From Inhella gelatinilytica (GTDB taxonomy: Bacteria > Pseudomonadota > Gammaproteobacteria > Burkholderiales > Burkholderiaceae_C), in assembly GCF_016093295.1 (NCBI RefSeq), contig NZ_JAEDAL010000001.1, forward strand, positions 310,001 through 374,000: 64,000 nt of DNA. Reading direction: 5' to 3'. The translations under genes were made by a program, and so were the position numbers. The notes under the pieces are model-generated. The model ran no database searches. It was not told the origin of the DNA and saw nothing but the letters and a program-made list of their open reading frames with translations. Positions 26,223-35,027 of this stretch are shown here, piece after piece; positions within the stretch are counted from its first letter, which is position 1; each line of letters starts with the position of its first letter.

Positions 26223-27320
26223 TTAAGCAATCGACTGGACGTTGCGCTGCTGCTCGTAGGCCATGCCGAAGCGGTTGGCAAGGAAGTCGGGCAGGGCCAC
26301 GTCTTCTTGACGCACAAAGCCCTTCTGCGGCAGCTTGCCCTGGCGGAACAGGTCCACAGCCGTGCAGATGCCGGCAGCCGTGGTGATCTGGATTGCCGAC
26401 AGCGGGGCCTTCACGTCACGATCGGCAAAGATCTTGCGGGCGAACACTTCTTGCAGCAGTTGGCCATTCTTCATGCCGGACACGGTCACGAACACCAGCA
26501 CCACGTCTTGCATGGTGGCGGGCATGCTCTTGCGCATGATGTCCTTGAGCTTCTCCTGGTCGCCGGCCAGGGCCAGGTCTTCCAGCAGGAACTTCATCAG
26601 GTCGCGGTGGCCGGGGTAGCGCACGGTCTTGTAGTCCAGGTTCTGGACCTTGCCCTTCCAGGTTTCGCACAGGGTGCCCAAGCCGCCCGAGGTGTTGAAG
26701 GCTTCGTACTCGACGCCGTCCAGGCTGAAGTGCTCCAGGCCTTCCAGCGGCAGGGCTTGGATGAAGTCGCCGCCGTGGATGGCTTCGCAGGGGTGGCAGT
26801 ACTCGTTGATCAGGCCGTCGACCGACCAGGTCAGGTTGTATTTCAGCTTGTTGGTCGGGAAGGCGGGCAGCGCGCCCACGCGCATTTGCACGTCACGCAC
26901 TTCGTCGAACTGCTTGGCCAGGTGGTGGGCCACGATGCCAATGAAGCCGGGAGCCAGGCCGCACTGGGGCATGAAGGCGGTCTTGGCGTCCTTGGCCATT
27001 TCCATGATGGCCTTGGTAGCGGCCACGTCTTCGGTCAGGTCGAAGTAGTGGCAGCCGCACTCCAGCGCGGCTTCGGCGGCGGTGATGGCCAGGTGGTAGG
27101 GCAGCGCGTTGACGACGGCGTCATTGCCACGCACGCCGGCCATCAGGGCGGCCTTGTTCTCGCTGTCCACTTCCTTGGTGGCGATGCCCTCGGCGGCCAG
27201 CACCGCCAGGTACTTGGGGCTCTTGTCCATCACGGTGACCTGGTAGTCGCCGGTGGCGTGCAGCAGGCGGGCGATGGTTTGGCCGATGTGACCGGCGCCG
27301 AGCAGGGCAATCTTCATCAT
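26223..27320 (-). CDS. Saccharopine-dehydrogenase-fold protein, probable L-lysine 6-dehydrogenase
   Basis: 365 residues. A Rossmann start (ALLGAGHIGQTIARLL) is followed by GLAPGFIGIVAHHLAKQFDEV, EAFNTSGGLGTLCETW and LDYKTVRYPGHRDLMKFLL. The order and spacing resemble Geobacillus lysine 6-dehydrogenase as I recall it. Such enzymes deaminate L-lysine directly to aminoadipate semialdehyde. A true saccharopine dehydrogenase is the alternative, but no lysine-ketoglutarate reductase domain is present here. First gene of the minus-strand cluster, divergent from an Lrp/AsnC regulator whose probable operators lie in its promoter. Confidence 0.82.
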   Translation of the reverse strand: MMKIALLGAGHIGQTIARLLHATGDYQVTVMDKSPKYLAVLAAEGIATKEVDSENKAALMAGVRGNDAVVNALPYHLAITAAEAALECGCHYFDLTEDVAATKAIMEMAKDAKTAFMPQCGLAPGFIGIVAHHLAKQFDEVRDVQMRVGALPAFPTNKLKYNLTWSVDGLINEYCHPCEAIHGGDFIQALPLEGLEHFSLDGVEYEAFNTSGGLGTLCETWKGKVQNLDYKTVRYPGHRDLMKFLLEDLALAGDQEKLKDIMRKSMPATMQDVVLVFVTVSGMKNGQLLQEVFARKIFADRDVKAPLSAIQITTAAGICTAVDLFRQGKLPQKGFVRQEDVALPDFLANRFGMAYEQQRNVQSIA

Positions 27321-27392
27321 GGTGGATCTCTTCGAGGGTTGATGTCGGAGCCGCGCCGTCCCGGCGGGCCATGGAGCGAACTGTAGAAAATT

Positions 27393-27463
27393 CCGCCGAC
27401 GAAAGAAACGTCAAGTTCGTCGGAAAATAGGTCTGCATCGACGTTTCGTCATCATTTTTCGTC
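27393..27463. promoter_or_regulatory. Repeated GACGAA/TTCGTC operator array
   Basis: In the 167-bp divergent gap, CCGACGAA (27396-27403) and TTCGTCGG (27416-27423) form a perfect 8-bp inverted repeat with a 12-bp spacer. Two further TTCGTC half-sites lie at 27445-27450 and 27458-27463 in AT-rich DNA. Repeated degenerate palindromes next to the regulator gene are typical of Lrp/AsnC binding. I infer control of both the lysine operon and the regulator itself. Confidence 0.7.
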
Positions 27464-27487
27464 GTTATCGAATAAATAGGGAAAACC

Positions 27488-27931
27488 ATGAGCCAAGCCC
27501 TGGATGACCTGGACCGCCGCTTGATCGCCCTGCTGCAAGCCAATGCCCGCGCGGCCACCGCCGATTTGGCGCGGCAACTCGGTGTGGCACGCACCACGGT
27601 CGTGGCGCGGCTGTCCCGCTTGGAAAGCAGCGGGGCCATCGTGGGCTACACCGTGCGGCTGGCGGCCACGGAAGGCACGCAGGGCGTGCAGGCCTTTGTG
27701 AACCTGGCCGTCAGCCCCAAGCTGACCAAGGCCGTGATCGAACGCCTCTCTCTGATTCCGGAGCTACGCCAACTCGCCGCGGTCAGCGGCGAGTTCGACT
27801 ACTTGGCAGTGCTGCGCGCCCCGAGCACCCAGCGGCTCGATGCCCTGCTGGACGAGATCGGCGAGATCGACGGCGTGCTGCGCACCAACTCCTCGGTGCT
27901 GCTGGCCATGCGGGTGGACCGCGTGGCGTGA
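27488..27931 (+). CDS. Lrp/AsnC-family transcriptional regulator
   Basis: 147 residues, a normal Lrp/AsnC size. The N-terminal winged HTH reads LDRRLIALLQANARAATADLA, then GVARTTVVARLSRLESSGAI (residues about 6-53). The C-terminal RAM/ACT-like domain (VQAFVNLAVSPKLTKAVIERL, then GEFDYLAVLRAPS) binds amino acids and forms octamers. Divergence from the lysine cluster and the operator repeats between them point to lysine or a pathway intermediate as effector (inference). Probably autoregulated. Confidence 0.9.
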   Translation: MSQALDDLDRRLIALLQANARAATADLARQLGVARTTVVARLSRLESSGAIVGYTVRLAATEGTQGVQAFVNLAVSPKLTKAVIERLSLIPELRQLAAVSGEFDYLAVLRAPSTQRLDALLDEIGEIDGVLRTNSSVLLAMRVDRVA

Positions 27932-27993
27932 GGTCTTTGCACAGCCGCCACAATCCCGAGGCCCCCTCACTTGCCTGATCCAGGCCCGACGTC

Positions 27994-28584
27994 ATGCCGC
28001 TCGAAACGATTGCTTTTTACTTAGGGTTGGTGCTCTTTTTGGGCGTCCACTCGGTCCGCATCGTGGCCGACGGCTGGCGCGCGCGCCAGATCGAGCGTTT
28101 GGGTGCGGCGCGCTGGAAAGGTCTGTACAGCGGCATCTCGCTGTTGGGGTTCGGGCTCCTGCTCTGGGGCTTTGCGGGCGTGCGACACACCGAACTGCCG
28201 CTGCTGACCCTGCCCGCCGGCATGGCCCTCGGGCTGCGCCACTTGGCCGCTTTGCTGATGCTGCCGGCCTGCTGGCTGATCGTGGCCTACCACCTGCCGC
28301 GCAGCCACTTCAAGGTCAAGCTCGGCCACCCCATGCTGCTCTCGGTCAAGCTCTGGGCCCTGGCCCACTTGCTCGTGAACCACAAGCCGAGCGAGTTGTT
28401 GCTGTTTGGGGGCTTTTTGATCTGGGCCGTGCTGGACTTCCGCGCCGCGCGCCGGCGGCCGGGCGCCGCGCCCGCTGCTCCGGCCTGGGGCCAAACCGCG
28501 ATTGCGCTGGTCGGCGGCACGGTGTTCTACGCGGTGTTCGCGCTGTGGGTGCACAGCGCTTGGCTGGGCGTGAGCCCGCGCTGA
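27994..28584 (+). CDS. NnrU family membrane protein
   Basis: 196 residues with five to six membrane helices. It opens LGLVLFLGVHSVRIVAD, continues RWKGLYSGISLLGFGLLLWGF, and has SHFKVKLGHPMLLSVKLWALAHLLVNHKPSELLLFG, all diagnostic of NnrU. NnrU is linked to nitric oxide/nitrite metabolism in some proteobacteria and to carotenoid isomerisation in its Z-ISO relatives; the biochemical role in heterotrophs is unclear. No nitrogen-oxide genes are adjacent. It converges on the GGDEF gene 8 bp away. Confidence 0.88.
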   Translation: MPLETIAFYLGLVLFLGVHSVRIVADGWRARQIERLGAARWKGLYSGISLLGFGLLLWGFAGVRHTELPLLTLPAGMALGLRHLAALLMLPACWLIVAYHLPRSHFKVKLGHPMLLSVKLWALAHLLVNHKPSELLLFGGFLIWAVLDFRAARRRPGAAPAAPAWGQTAIALVGGTVFYAVFALWVHSAWLGVSPR

Positions 28585-28591
28585 ACCCGTC

Positions 28592-29881
28592 TCAGCTGGC
28601 GGCGCGACAGCACACGCGGTCGCGGCCGGTCTGCTTGGCTTGGTAGAGCAGCGCGTCGGCTTCGGCGTAGAGCTGCTCCAGCTTGGTGTGTCCCCCCTCG
28701 CTCACGGCCAGCCCCAAACTGGCCGTCAGCCCCAACCCCTCGGGCAGCACCCCGCGGTCCTGACTCAGCGCGGCGCGAATGCGCTCGGCCAACACGCACG
28801 CGGCTTCTCGATCCGTCCGGGGCAGCAGCACGGCGAACTCTTCACCGCCCACACGCGCGGGCGTGTCCTCGCGGCGCAACTGGGCTTGAAGAACTTGCGC
28901 CACCCGCTGCAAGACGGCATCGCCCATCGGGTGGCCAAAGCGGTCGTTGATGGATTTGAAGTGGTCGATGTCCAGCATCAGCAGCGTCGTTGCATGCTGG
29001 TGGCGACGGGCGCGGGCCAGTTCCTTCTCCGCGATCTCGTTGAAATGTCGCCGGTTAAAGAGTCCCGTCAGGCCATCGGTGATCGCCTGCTGACGCAGCC
29101 GCTCGCGCAGTTGCACCAACTCCGTGATGTCGGTCGAAAGACCAATCAGCGTGCGGCTGCCCTCGTAATTCACCGGCACCTTGACGGACCAGTGGTAGGT
29201 GATGGCGCCATCCGGCCCCACAAACGACTCTTCCGCCATCTGCGGCGCATTGGTCTCAAACACCTGCTGGTCCATGCGCCAGAACCCTTCGGCCTGTTCG
29301 AGCGGCATGACCTCCACATCCCGCTTGCCAATCACCTGTGCCGCCGACACGCCCCACTCACGCGCCACCTTTTCGTTCACATAACGGTAGCGGCGCGACT
29401 CGTCCTTCATGTAGACGTAGGCGTCAATGTGGTTGAGCACCGCTTGCAGCAATTGCCGCTGGTCCTCCAACTGCGCCGCGATCGCCTTGCGTTCGGTGAT
29501 GTCGGTGGACACGCCGCAAAGGCCAATGATGCCGCCCTGGGCATCCCGCATGGGGCGCTTGACAGTCCAGAACACACGGCGCTCTCCGCTCGCGGCCAGG
29601 ACGTTGACCTCTTCGCGCTCGATGTCTTCGCCGTTCTGCAGCACGCGCACATCGTCTGCTCGGATGCGGGCCGCGCCGTCAGGGTCCACATACCGGTCGG
29701 CCACCGAGCCCAGCACCGCCTCGGCCGGGCCGCCAATCAACGCCAGCATGGGCGCATTGACGTAGGTGTAGCGCCCCTGCAGATCCTTGGTGAAGATGCA
29801 GGCGCCCACGGCATCCAGCAGCACCCGCAGCGCCCGAAACGCTTCGGCGGGGTTGTCGTCCGCGGCGTGGATCTCGATCAC
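28592..29881 (-). CDS. PAS-PAS-GGDEF diguanylate cyclase
   Basis: 429 residues, soluble. Two PAS domains occupy residues about 12-130 (CIFTKDLQGRYTYVNAPML) and 140-255 (AYVYMKDESRRYRYVNEKVA), the first followed by a PAC-type CGVSTDITERK. The GGDEF domain (DGLTGLFNRRHFNEIAEKEL) has an intact GGEEF active site with an RRED I-site five residues upstream. It should make c-di-GMP in response to an intracellular cue. No haem-binding or FAD-binding residue set was recognised in the PAS domains. No partner gene is adjacent. Confidence 0.93.
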   Translation of the reverse strand: MIEIHAADDNPAEAFRALRVLLDAVGACIFTKDLQGRYTYVNAPMLALIGGPAEAVLGSVADRYVDPDGAARIRADDVRVLQNGEDIEREEVNVLAASGERRVFWTVKRPMRDAQGGIIGLCGVSTDITERKAIAAQLEDQRQLLQAVLNHIDAYVYMKDESRRYRYVNEKVAREWGVSAAQVIGKRDVEVMPLEQAEGFWRMDQQVFETNAPQMAEESFVGPDGAITYHWSVKVPVNYEGSRTLIGLSTDITELVQLRERLRQQAITDGLTGLFNRRHFNEIAEKELARARRHQHATTLLMLDIDHFKSINDRFGHPMGDAVLQRVAQVLQAQLRREDTPARVGGEEFAVLLPRTDREAACVLAERIRAALSQDRGVLPEGLGLTASLGLAVSEGGHTKLEQLYAEADALLYQAKQTGRDRVCCRAAS

Positions 29882-30004
29882 TGGGCCTACTCCTCCAAAC
29901 GGAGGAGTCCATCGTAGACAGGTCTCAAGCCCGGCAGGGCCGCCCTTGCCCCCTCAACCCCGGGGGCGGGTTTCCCTGGACACAATGCAGGCCTCCCCTT
30001 TCCC

Positions 30005-30448
30005 ATGCCCAACATGAAATACCTGCACACCATGGTGCGCGTGCGCGACCTCGACGCCTCGCTGCGCTTTTATGTCGACGCCCTGGGCCTGCACGAGGTG
30101 CGCCGCAGCGAGCATGCGGCCGGCCGCTTCACCCTGGTCTACCTGGCCGCGCCAGGGGACGAGGCTGCTCAAGTGGAATTGACCTACAACTGGCCCGATG
30201 AGAACGGCCACGTTGAGGACTACGGCAGCGCCCGCAACTTCGGCCACATTGCGTACAGCGTGGACGACCTCTACGCCCTGTGCACCCGGCTGCAAGCGGC
30301 GGGGGTGACGATCCTGCGGCCGCCGCGCGACGGCCGCATGGCCTTCGTGCGCTCGCCCGACCAGATCTCGATCGAGCTGCTGCAAAACGGCCCAGCCCTG
30401 CCCCCGGCCGAGCCCTGGGCCTCGATGCCCAACACGGGGAGCTGGTAA
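30005..30448 (+). CDS. gloA: Lactoylglutathione lyase (glyoxalase I)
   Basis: 147 residues. It converts the methylglyoxal-glutathione hemithioacetal to S-lactoylglutathione. The four metal ligands are visible: His in YLHTMVRV near residue 8, Glu in VELTYN, His in FGHIAYSV and Glu in ISIELLQ. Helical spacing GRFTLVYLA and NWPDENGH places it with the Ni-dependent short bacterial GloA class. Stand-alone, with convergent ypfH-like esterase downstream. Confidence 0.94.
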   Translation: MPNMKYLHTMVRVRDLDASLRFYVDALGLHEVRRSEHAAGRFTLVYLAAPGDEAAQVELTYNWPDENGHVEDYGSARNFGHIAYSVDDLYALCTRLQAAGVTILRPPRDGRMAFVRSPDQISIELLQNGPALPPAEPWASMPNTGSW

Positions 30449-30464
30449 GCCCGCCCGAGAACCG

Positions 30465-31193
30465 TCAGTGCGGCTTGCCGCGCCCCAGCGCCTCCTGGTC
30501 GGCCTGGTCCATCTCGGCGGCGGTCACCGCCGCCTCGCGCCACAGGCGGGCCGGGATGAAGGTGCGCAACTGGTGCAAGGCCTTGGTGATCAGGCGCTCA
30601 TCCAGGGCGTGGCCCACACCCGGCACCACGTCGGCGGTGATGTCGGCGCCCAGCGCCACCCAAGTCTGGGCGGCATCCACCACGTGGCGGTAGGGCACGA
30701 CCTCGTCCTGCAGACCATGCAACAGGTGCAGGCACACACCCTCGGGGGCCTGACGCGGCCGCGCCAGCGGCGCCGCCCCAAAGCTGAGCACCCGGCCTGC
30801 CAACTGGGGCGTGCTCATCACCGCCTCCAGCGCCAGCGTGCCCCCTTGCGAGAAGCCGGCCAGTGCCACCCTGGGCCACTCCAGGTGGAAATGCGCCTGC
30901 CAGCGCCGCACCGTTTCCAGCAGGGGCGGGATGGCGGCCAGGGCGGCCAGTTCCGGCGCCGCGCCCGGGGCCTCCTCGTACCACCGGAAGCCGCGCACCG
31001 CCTCACTCGGCAGCGCCAGCGGCGCGTCCAGACAGACCACCGCCGCCTGGGGGTAGGCCGCGGTCAGCGCCTGGGCCAGACCCTGCATCTGCTGGCCATC
31101 GGCGCCAGCGCCGTGCATGAGCAGGAAGAGCAGGTCCACCGGCCCGGAGGCCGGCAGGGTCAAGGCAGCATGGGGAGGCAACGGAGCGTTCAC
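30465..31193 (-). CDS. ypfH: YpfH-like alpha/beta hydrolase (carboxylesterase)
   Basis: 242 residues. The nucleophile elbow is GFSQGG with Ser at about residue 117; LLMHGAGADGQQM gives the oxyanion HG region, LHGLQDEVVPY the Asp region and PGVGHALDE the catalytic His. The RWYEEAPG loop and size match the small phospholipase/carboxylesterase family to which YpfH belongs. Cytoplasmic, no signal peptide. Natural substrate unknown. Confidence 0.8.
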   Translation of the reverse strand: MNAPLPPHAALTLPASGPVDLLFLLMHGAGADGQQMQGLAQALTAAYPQAAVVCLDAPLALPSEAVRGFRWYEEAPGAAPELAALAAIPPLLETVRRWQAHFHLEWPRVALAGFSQGGTLALEAVMSTPQLAGRVLSFGAAPLARPRQAPEGVCLHLLHGLQDEVVPYRHVVDAAQTWVALGADITADVVPGVGHALDERLITKALHQLRTFIPARLWREAAVTAAEMDQADQEALGRGKPH

Positions 31194-31317
31194 GGTTTTC
31201 TCAGGTCATCGCCCCACCAGAGTTCCGAGCGATGCAGCGGAGTCTCGGGGGGCAGCAAGGGGTTAATCAAACGAATCAAGACCAGCCCAGGCGATCAGCG
31301 GCCGCCGCTGCATGGGC

Positions 31318-32151
31318 TCAGCCTCGCGCCGCCTGCAACTGGGCCCGCGTGGCCTCGGCCACCGCGCGCGCGGCGGGGCCCACCTCGGCCACCGTGCGAC
31401 CGGCGTACAGGACGGCGCGCGAGCTGTTCACGAGGATGGGCGCCTCGGCCCGCCAGCCCGCCCGCACCGTCGCCTCGGCGTCCCCGCCCTGGGCCCCCAC
31501 GCCCGGGATTAGCAGCGGCAGCGTGGGTGCGAGCTCGCGCACGCGTTCGATCTCGCGCGGGTAGGTGGCCCCCACGACGAGGCCGATCTGGCCGGGAATG
31601 CGCGTCCACTCGTGCTGGGCCCGGCGCGCCAATTCTTCAAAGAGTCGCGGCTGCCCGTCCACGTCCGCCAGGCGCTGCATCTGCCAGTCGTCACCACCGG
31701 CATTGCTGGTGCGGCACAGCACGAAGACGCCGCGGTCGGTGTAGTCCAGGTAAGGCTCGATGGTGTCAAAGCCCATGTAGGGCGAGAGCGTCACTGCGTC
31801 CGCGCCGTAGCGCTCGAACGCCTCCTTGGCGTAGAGCGTGGCCGTAGCGCCGATGTCGCCGCGCTTGGCGTCCAGCACGATGGGCATGTCCGGGGCCTTG
31901 GCGCGGATGTGGTCGATGACGCGCTGCAGCTGGTCCTCGGCCGCGGCGGCGGCGAAGTACGCGATTTGCGGCTTGAAGGCCGCGGCGAGGTCCACCGTGG
32001 CATCGACCACCGCGCAGCAAAAGTCCGCAATGCGCCGCGCATCGCCCTGCCAATCGCCGGGGAATTTGGCGGGATCGGGGTCCAGCCCCACGCACAGCAG
32101 GGAATCTCGGGCTTGAATGGCGGCTTGGAGGCGGTCGAAGAAAGTGGGCAT
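31318..32151 (-). CDS. pyrF: Orotidine 5'-phosphate decarboxylase
   Basis: 277 residues, the longer type-2 PyrF found in Burkholderiales, starting at ATG 32151. It decarboxylates OMP to UMP in pyrimidine synthesis. The catalytic Asp-Lys-Asp array is in [10 protein letters not shown] (residues about 90-99). [14 protein letters not shown] opens the barrel and [11 protein letters not shown] plus [11 protein letters not shown] form the phosphate site. Divergent from a GNAT gene by about 40 bp. Confidence 0.96.
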   Translation of the reverse strand: MPTFFDRLQAAIQARDSLLCVGLDPDPAKFPGDWQGDARRIADFCCAVVDATVDLAAAFKPQIAYFAAAAAEDQLQRVIDHIRAKAPDMPIVLDAKRGDIGATATLYAKEAFERYGADAVTLSPYMGFDTIEPYLDYTDRGVFVLCRTSNAGGDDWQMQRLADVDGQPRLFEELARRAQHEWTRIPGQIGLVVGATYPREIERVRELAPTLPLLIPGVGAQGGDAEATVRAGWRAEAPILVNSSRAVLYAGRTVAEVGPAARAVAEATRAQLQAARG

Positions 32152-32194
32152 GCGCAGCGGCGGGGAAAGTCCAGGTGGGCTATTGTCCCGCCCC

Positions 32195-32719
32195 ATGCGA
32201 GTTCTGAGCACCCCCCGACTGCACCTGCGCCACTTCGCCCTGGAGGACGCGGACTTCGTGCTCGGCCTCATCAACGAACCGGCCTGGATCGCCGGCATTC
32301 GCGACGCCGGCGTGCGCACCCGCGAGGCCGCCCAAGCCTGGGTTCAGGATCGTCTGATCACCCCCTACCAAACACACGGCCACGGCTTTTGGCTGGTGGA
32401 GCGCCGCCTGGATGGCGAACCGCTGGGGATGTGCGGCATCTTCAAGCGCGACAGCCTGCCCCTGCCCGACCTGGGCTACGGCTTCCTTACCCGCCACGGG
32501 GGCCAGGGCTATGCCCGCGAGGCCGCCCGCGCCTGCCTGGAGTACGCCCCGCGCCAACTGGGCCTGCGGGAGCTGCTGGCCATCACCTCGCCCAGCAACC
32601 ACGCCAGCAACCGCCTGCTGCAGGACCTGGGCTTTGTCGCCGAGCACCTGCAGCCCCACAGCCCCGGGAACCCCGACGGGCCGACGCAGCATTGGCGCTG
32701 GCGAGCTGCGGCGGGCTGA
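32195..32719 (+). CDS. GNAT N-acetyltransferase (RimJ/RimL type)
   Basis: 174 residues from ATG 32195. The opening [25 protein letters not shown] is the RimJ/RimL-like start; the acetyl-CoA loop is at [21 protein letters not shown] (residues about 97-117), and [14 protein letters not shown] is motif B. It acetylates an unknown amine, protein N-terminus or small molecule. Divergent from pyrF and convergent with the YD-repeat protein gene. Confidence 0.85.
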   Translation: MRVLSTPRLHLRHFALEDADFVLGLINEPAWIAGIRDAGVRTREAAQAWVQDRLITPYQTHGHGFWLVERRLDGEPLGMCGIFKRDSLPLPDLGYGFLTRHGGQGYAREAARACLEYAPRQLGLRELLAITSPSNHASNRLLQDLGFVAEHLQPHSPGNPDGPTQHWRWRAAAG

Positions 32720-32735
32720 CCCCGCCAGCCCCCAC

Positions 32736-33875
32736 TCAGCGGGCCGGCAAGGGCTTTCCGTCGGCGCCATAGCGGATGGGCGCGGTGCGCAGTCCGCGCG
32801 CGTCGTACTGCAACTGCTGCGCCACCATGCCGGCCAGCGCCGGCGGCAGACCCGGGGGCGAGCTGGGTTTGCCCTGGCCGTCGAAATAGCGCACCCACTC
32901 CAGCCGGCTGCCCTCCGCGCTGTAGCTGAGCCGCACCTCGAAGTCCAGCTCGCCCTTCATGTTGCGGAGCTGCTGGCGCGTCTGGTTGCCGTGCGCGTCG
33001 TACGCGTAGGTCGTGGGGCCGCTGGTGCCGTCCAGGGCACGGTCCTCGCCCTGCTCGCCAAAGCCGCGCAGCATGATGGCCTGGCCCAGGCCGTCGTACA
33101 CATGCTCGCCCGTGGCCACCATCGGGTCGTTGCCGTTCTTGGGGCGGCGCTGGGTGTCGTAGACCTGCCAGCGAACGAAGCTCCCCCAGGGGTCGTAGAC
33201 GATGCGATCCACGGCCGAGCCCGAGTTGGTGGCCACCAACTGACCCTGGGCGTCGATGTTGAGCATCGTGTCCAGCAGGTCGTCGTGGCCGAACTCCAGG
33301 CGCACCCGATGGAACAGGAAGTTTGGGCGCAACGGCGCCGAGTCGCCATTGAGTTTGTGGCGCGTCTCGATCACCACGCCGGGCTCCGGGTACTCCCAGG
33401 TGTAACGGTGCGCACCCCACTGACCCTCCACGGGCTGGCCGTCCTTGTCGAAGTAGTGCAGCGTGCTGCGGCGGCCCTGGGCATCGAGCGTGAACTCCAT
33501 GCGCCACACCGGCCCGTGGGCCGCGATGCGGTCGCCGGCTTCGTTGTAGAAACTGCGGATCTCCCTGCCCGGCAGGTATTCGATGCGCACCTGGGGCGCC
33601 CACCAGAAGAAGCCTTCAAAGCTGCCAGGGTTGCGCGTGACCGTGTCGCCCACCGCGCGGCGCACCTCGGTCAGGCGGCCCTGGTCGTCGTAGCGGAAGC
33701 GGTGGTGCAGCGTGGTCTTGGCTTGCTCGGCGCTGATCTCGTGGCGACCGCGCAGGTCTTCCATCGGCGACTCGCGGAACACCAGGTGGCGGTGGTACTG
33801 CAGGCGCTCGGCCGAGGCGCCGCTTGCCAGGGCCAGCGCGCAGAGCAAGAAGAGAACGGGGCGTTTGAAGTTCAT
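32736..33875 (-). CDS. Secreted YD/RHS-like repeat protein
   Basis: 379 residues with a signal peptide (LFLLCALALASGASA). The body shows RHS/YD-like units: RYDDQGRLTEVR, FTLDAQGRRSTLHYFDKDGQP, TYAYDAHGNQTRQQL and QYDARGLRTAPIRYGADGKPL. It lacks the C-terminal core and toxin domain of true Rhs effectors, so it is a small YD-repeat periplasmic or secreted protein of unknown role. It lies 20 bp downstream of an S41 peptidase gene on the same strand and is likely cotranscribed with it. Confidence 0.72.
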   Translation of the reverse strand: MNFKRPVLFLLCALALASGASAERLQYHRHLVFRESPMEDLRGRHEISAEQAKTTLHHRFRYDDQGRLTEVRRAVGDTVTRNPGSFEGFFWWAPQVRIEYLPGREIRSFYNEAGDRIAAHGPVWRMEFTLDAQGRRSTLHYFDKDGQPVEGQWGAHRYTWEYPEPGVVIETRHKLNGDSAPLRPNFLFHRVRLEFGHDDLLDTMLNIDAQGQLVATNSGSAVDRIVYDPWGSFVRWQVYDTQRRPKNGNDPMVATGEHVYDGLGQAIMLRGFGEQGEDRALDGTSGPTTYAYDAHGNQTRQQLRNMKGELDFEVRLSYSAEGSRLEWVRYFDGQGKPSSPPGLPPALAGMVAQQLQYDARGLRTAPIRYGADGKPLPAR

Positions 33876-33895
33876 GGCGATTCGAGGGGATCGGT

Positions 33896-34939
33896 TCAGG
33901 ATTTCGGCGCGGCAGCCTGCAGCTCTTGCAGACGGGCTTCGAGGCCGCGCAACAGGCGCGGGTCTTGGATCTGGGCCTTCTGGGCCTCCAGCAGGCGCAG
34001 CTGCACCACGCGCAGCGCGTCGTCGGCGGGGGGCAGCAACACATCGGGCTGCACACCCACGCCTTCCCAGTTGGTGCCGGTCTTGGGGTTGACCGAGCGA
34101 CCGCTCGGCACAAACAGGCTGAAGTGCGCGCCAAGGCGGTGCATGCCGCCCGGGTGCGCGCCGCCACCACTGGGCTGACCGGCAATCTGCACGCGCTTGA
34201 GCTGCTGCAGGTTGTAGGCAAAGCCCTCGGCCGCGGAGAAGCTGCGCGGCGAGATCAGCAGCCACACCGGCTTGTCGTAATGCAGCGCCACCGGCTCTGT
34301 GAAGAAGGAATCCCGCTCCTCGCCGCGCGGGGTGCGCCACACCATGTCGTTCAAGTGCGTGCGGTCTTTGAAGAAGAAGCTGGACAGGTAGGCCACCGTC
34401 TCCGGCCGCCCGCCCCCGTTGTGGCGCAGGTCGATGATCAGGGCCTCGGTGTCGGCCAGCAGGGTCATGGCCGCGGCCAGCTTGGGTGCGGCATCGCCCT
34501 TTTCGCTGAAGACGCGCAGGTCCAGGTAGCCCAGGTTGCCCGGCAGGCGCTCCACCTTCGTCACCCCCTGGTTCACAAACCGGTGGCGGCGCCGCTCCTC
34601 TTCCGGGCTGGACGCGGTGGCCGCCACCACGGCGGGCAGGGGCTCGGCGCTGTAGGCCACGTTGACGTGACGGTCGTTCGTCAGTTCCGCCAGCAACTGG
34701 CCCAGGGCTCGGGCGTAGGCCGGCGCATCGGTTGCGGCCTCCAGCCGCGCGCGCTGCGCGTTCAGCCGCTGCGGCAAATCGGCCAGCCGGTCGGGCAACA
34801 CGTAATGCTGCTGCAGCGCCGCCAGCGCGGCTTTTTCAGTAGCGGCGCGGGTGGCGGCATCCAGGGCCTGGGCCTGGGCAGCGCCGGCGCTGAACAGGCC
34901 CACCAGAGCCAAGGCGCGGACACGAGAAGAAAACAACAT
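33896..34939 (-). CDS. S41 family peptidase, secreted (copy 1)
   Basis: 347 residues with a signal peptide ending AAQAQ. The S41 core includes GNLGYLDLRVFSEKGD, ALIIDLRHNGGG and the nucleophile segment ISPRSFSAAEGFA with Ser before AAE. LTNDRHVNVAY gives an early His and WEGVGVQPDV a late Glu, as in tricorn/IRBP-like (S41B) enzymes; the Lys of the CtpA-type Ser-Lys dyad is absent. No PDZ domain. It should cleave peptides in the periplasm. Cotranscribed with the YD-repeat gene downstream. Confidence 0.88.
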   Translation of the reverse strand: MLFSSRVRALALVGLFSAGAAQAQALDAATRAATEKAALAALQQHYVLPDRLADLPQRLNAQRARLEAATDAPAYARALGQLLAELTNDRHVNVAYSAEPLPAVVAATASSPEEERRRHRFVNQGVTKVERLPGNLGYLDLRVFSEKGDAAPKLAAAMTLLADTEALIIDLRHNGGGRPETVAYLSSFFFKDRTHLNDMVWRTPRGEERDSFFTEPVALHYDKPVWLLISPRSFSAAEGFAYNLQQLKRVQIAGQPSGGGAHPGGMHRLGAHFSLFVPSGRSVNPKTGTNWEGVGVQPDVLLPPADDALRVVQLRLLEAQKAQIQDPRLLRGLEARLQELQAAAPKS

Positions 34940-35027
34940 GGGAACTCCGAGAGGGAACGCGGCGTCAGTCTCGAAGCCTGGGGCCGGCCCCCTCGGAAGT
35001 CAGGGACGAAACCCCGACGCGGTGCAA

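Noticed and set aside
26223-27320. Assignment as biosynthetic saccharopine dehydrogenase
   Set aside because: Lysine is made by the diaminopimelate route in these bacteria, and the neighbours are catabolic; the lysine 6-dehydrogenase reading fits better.
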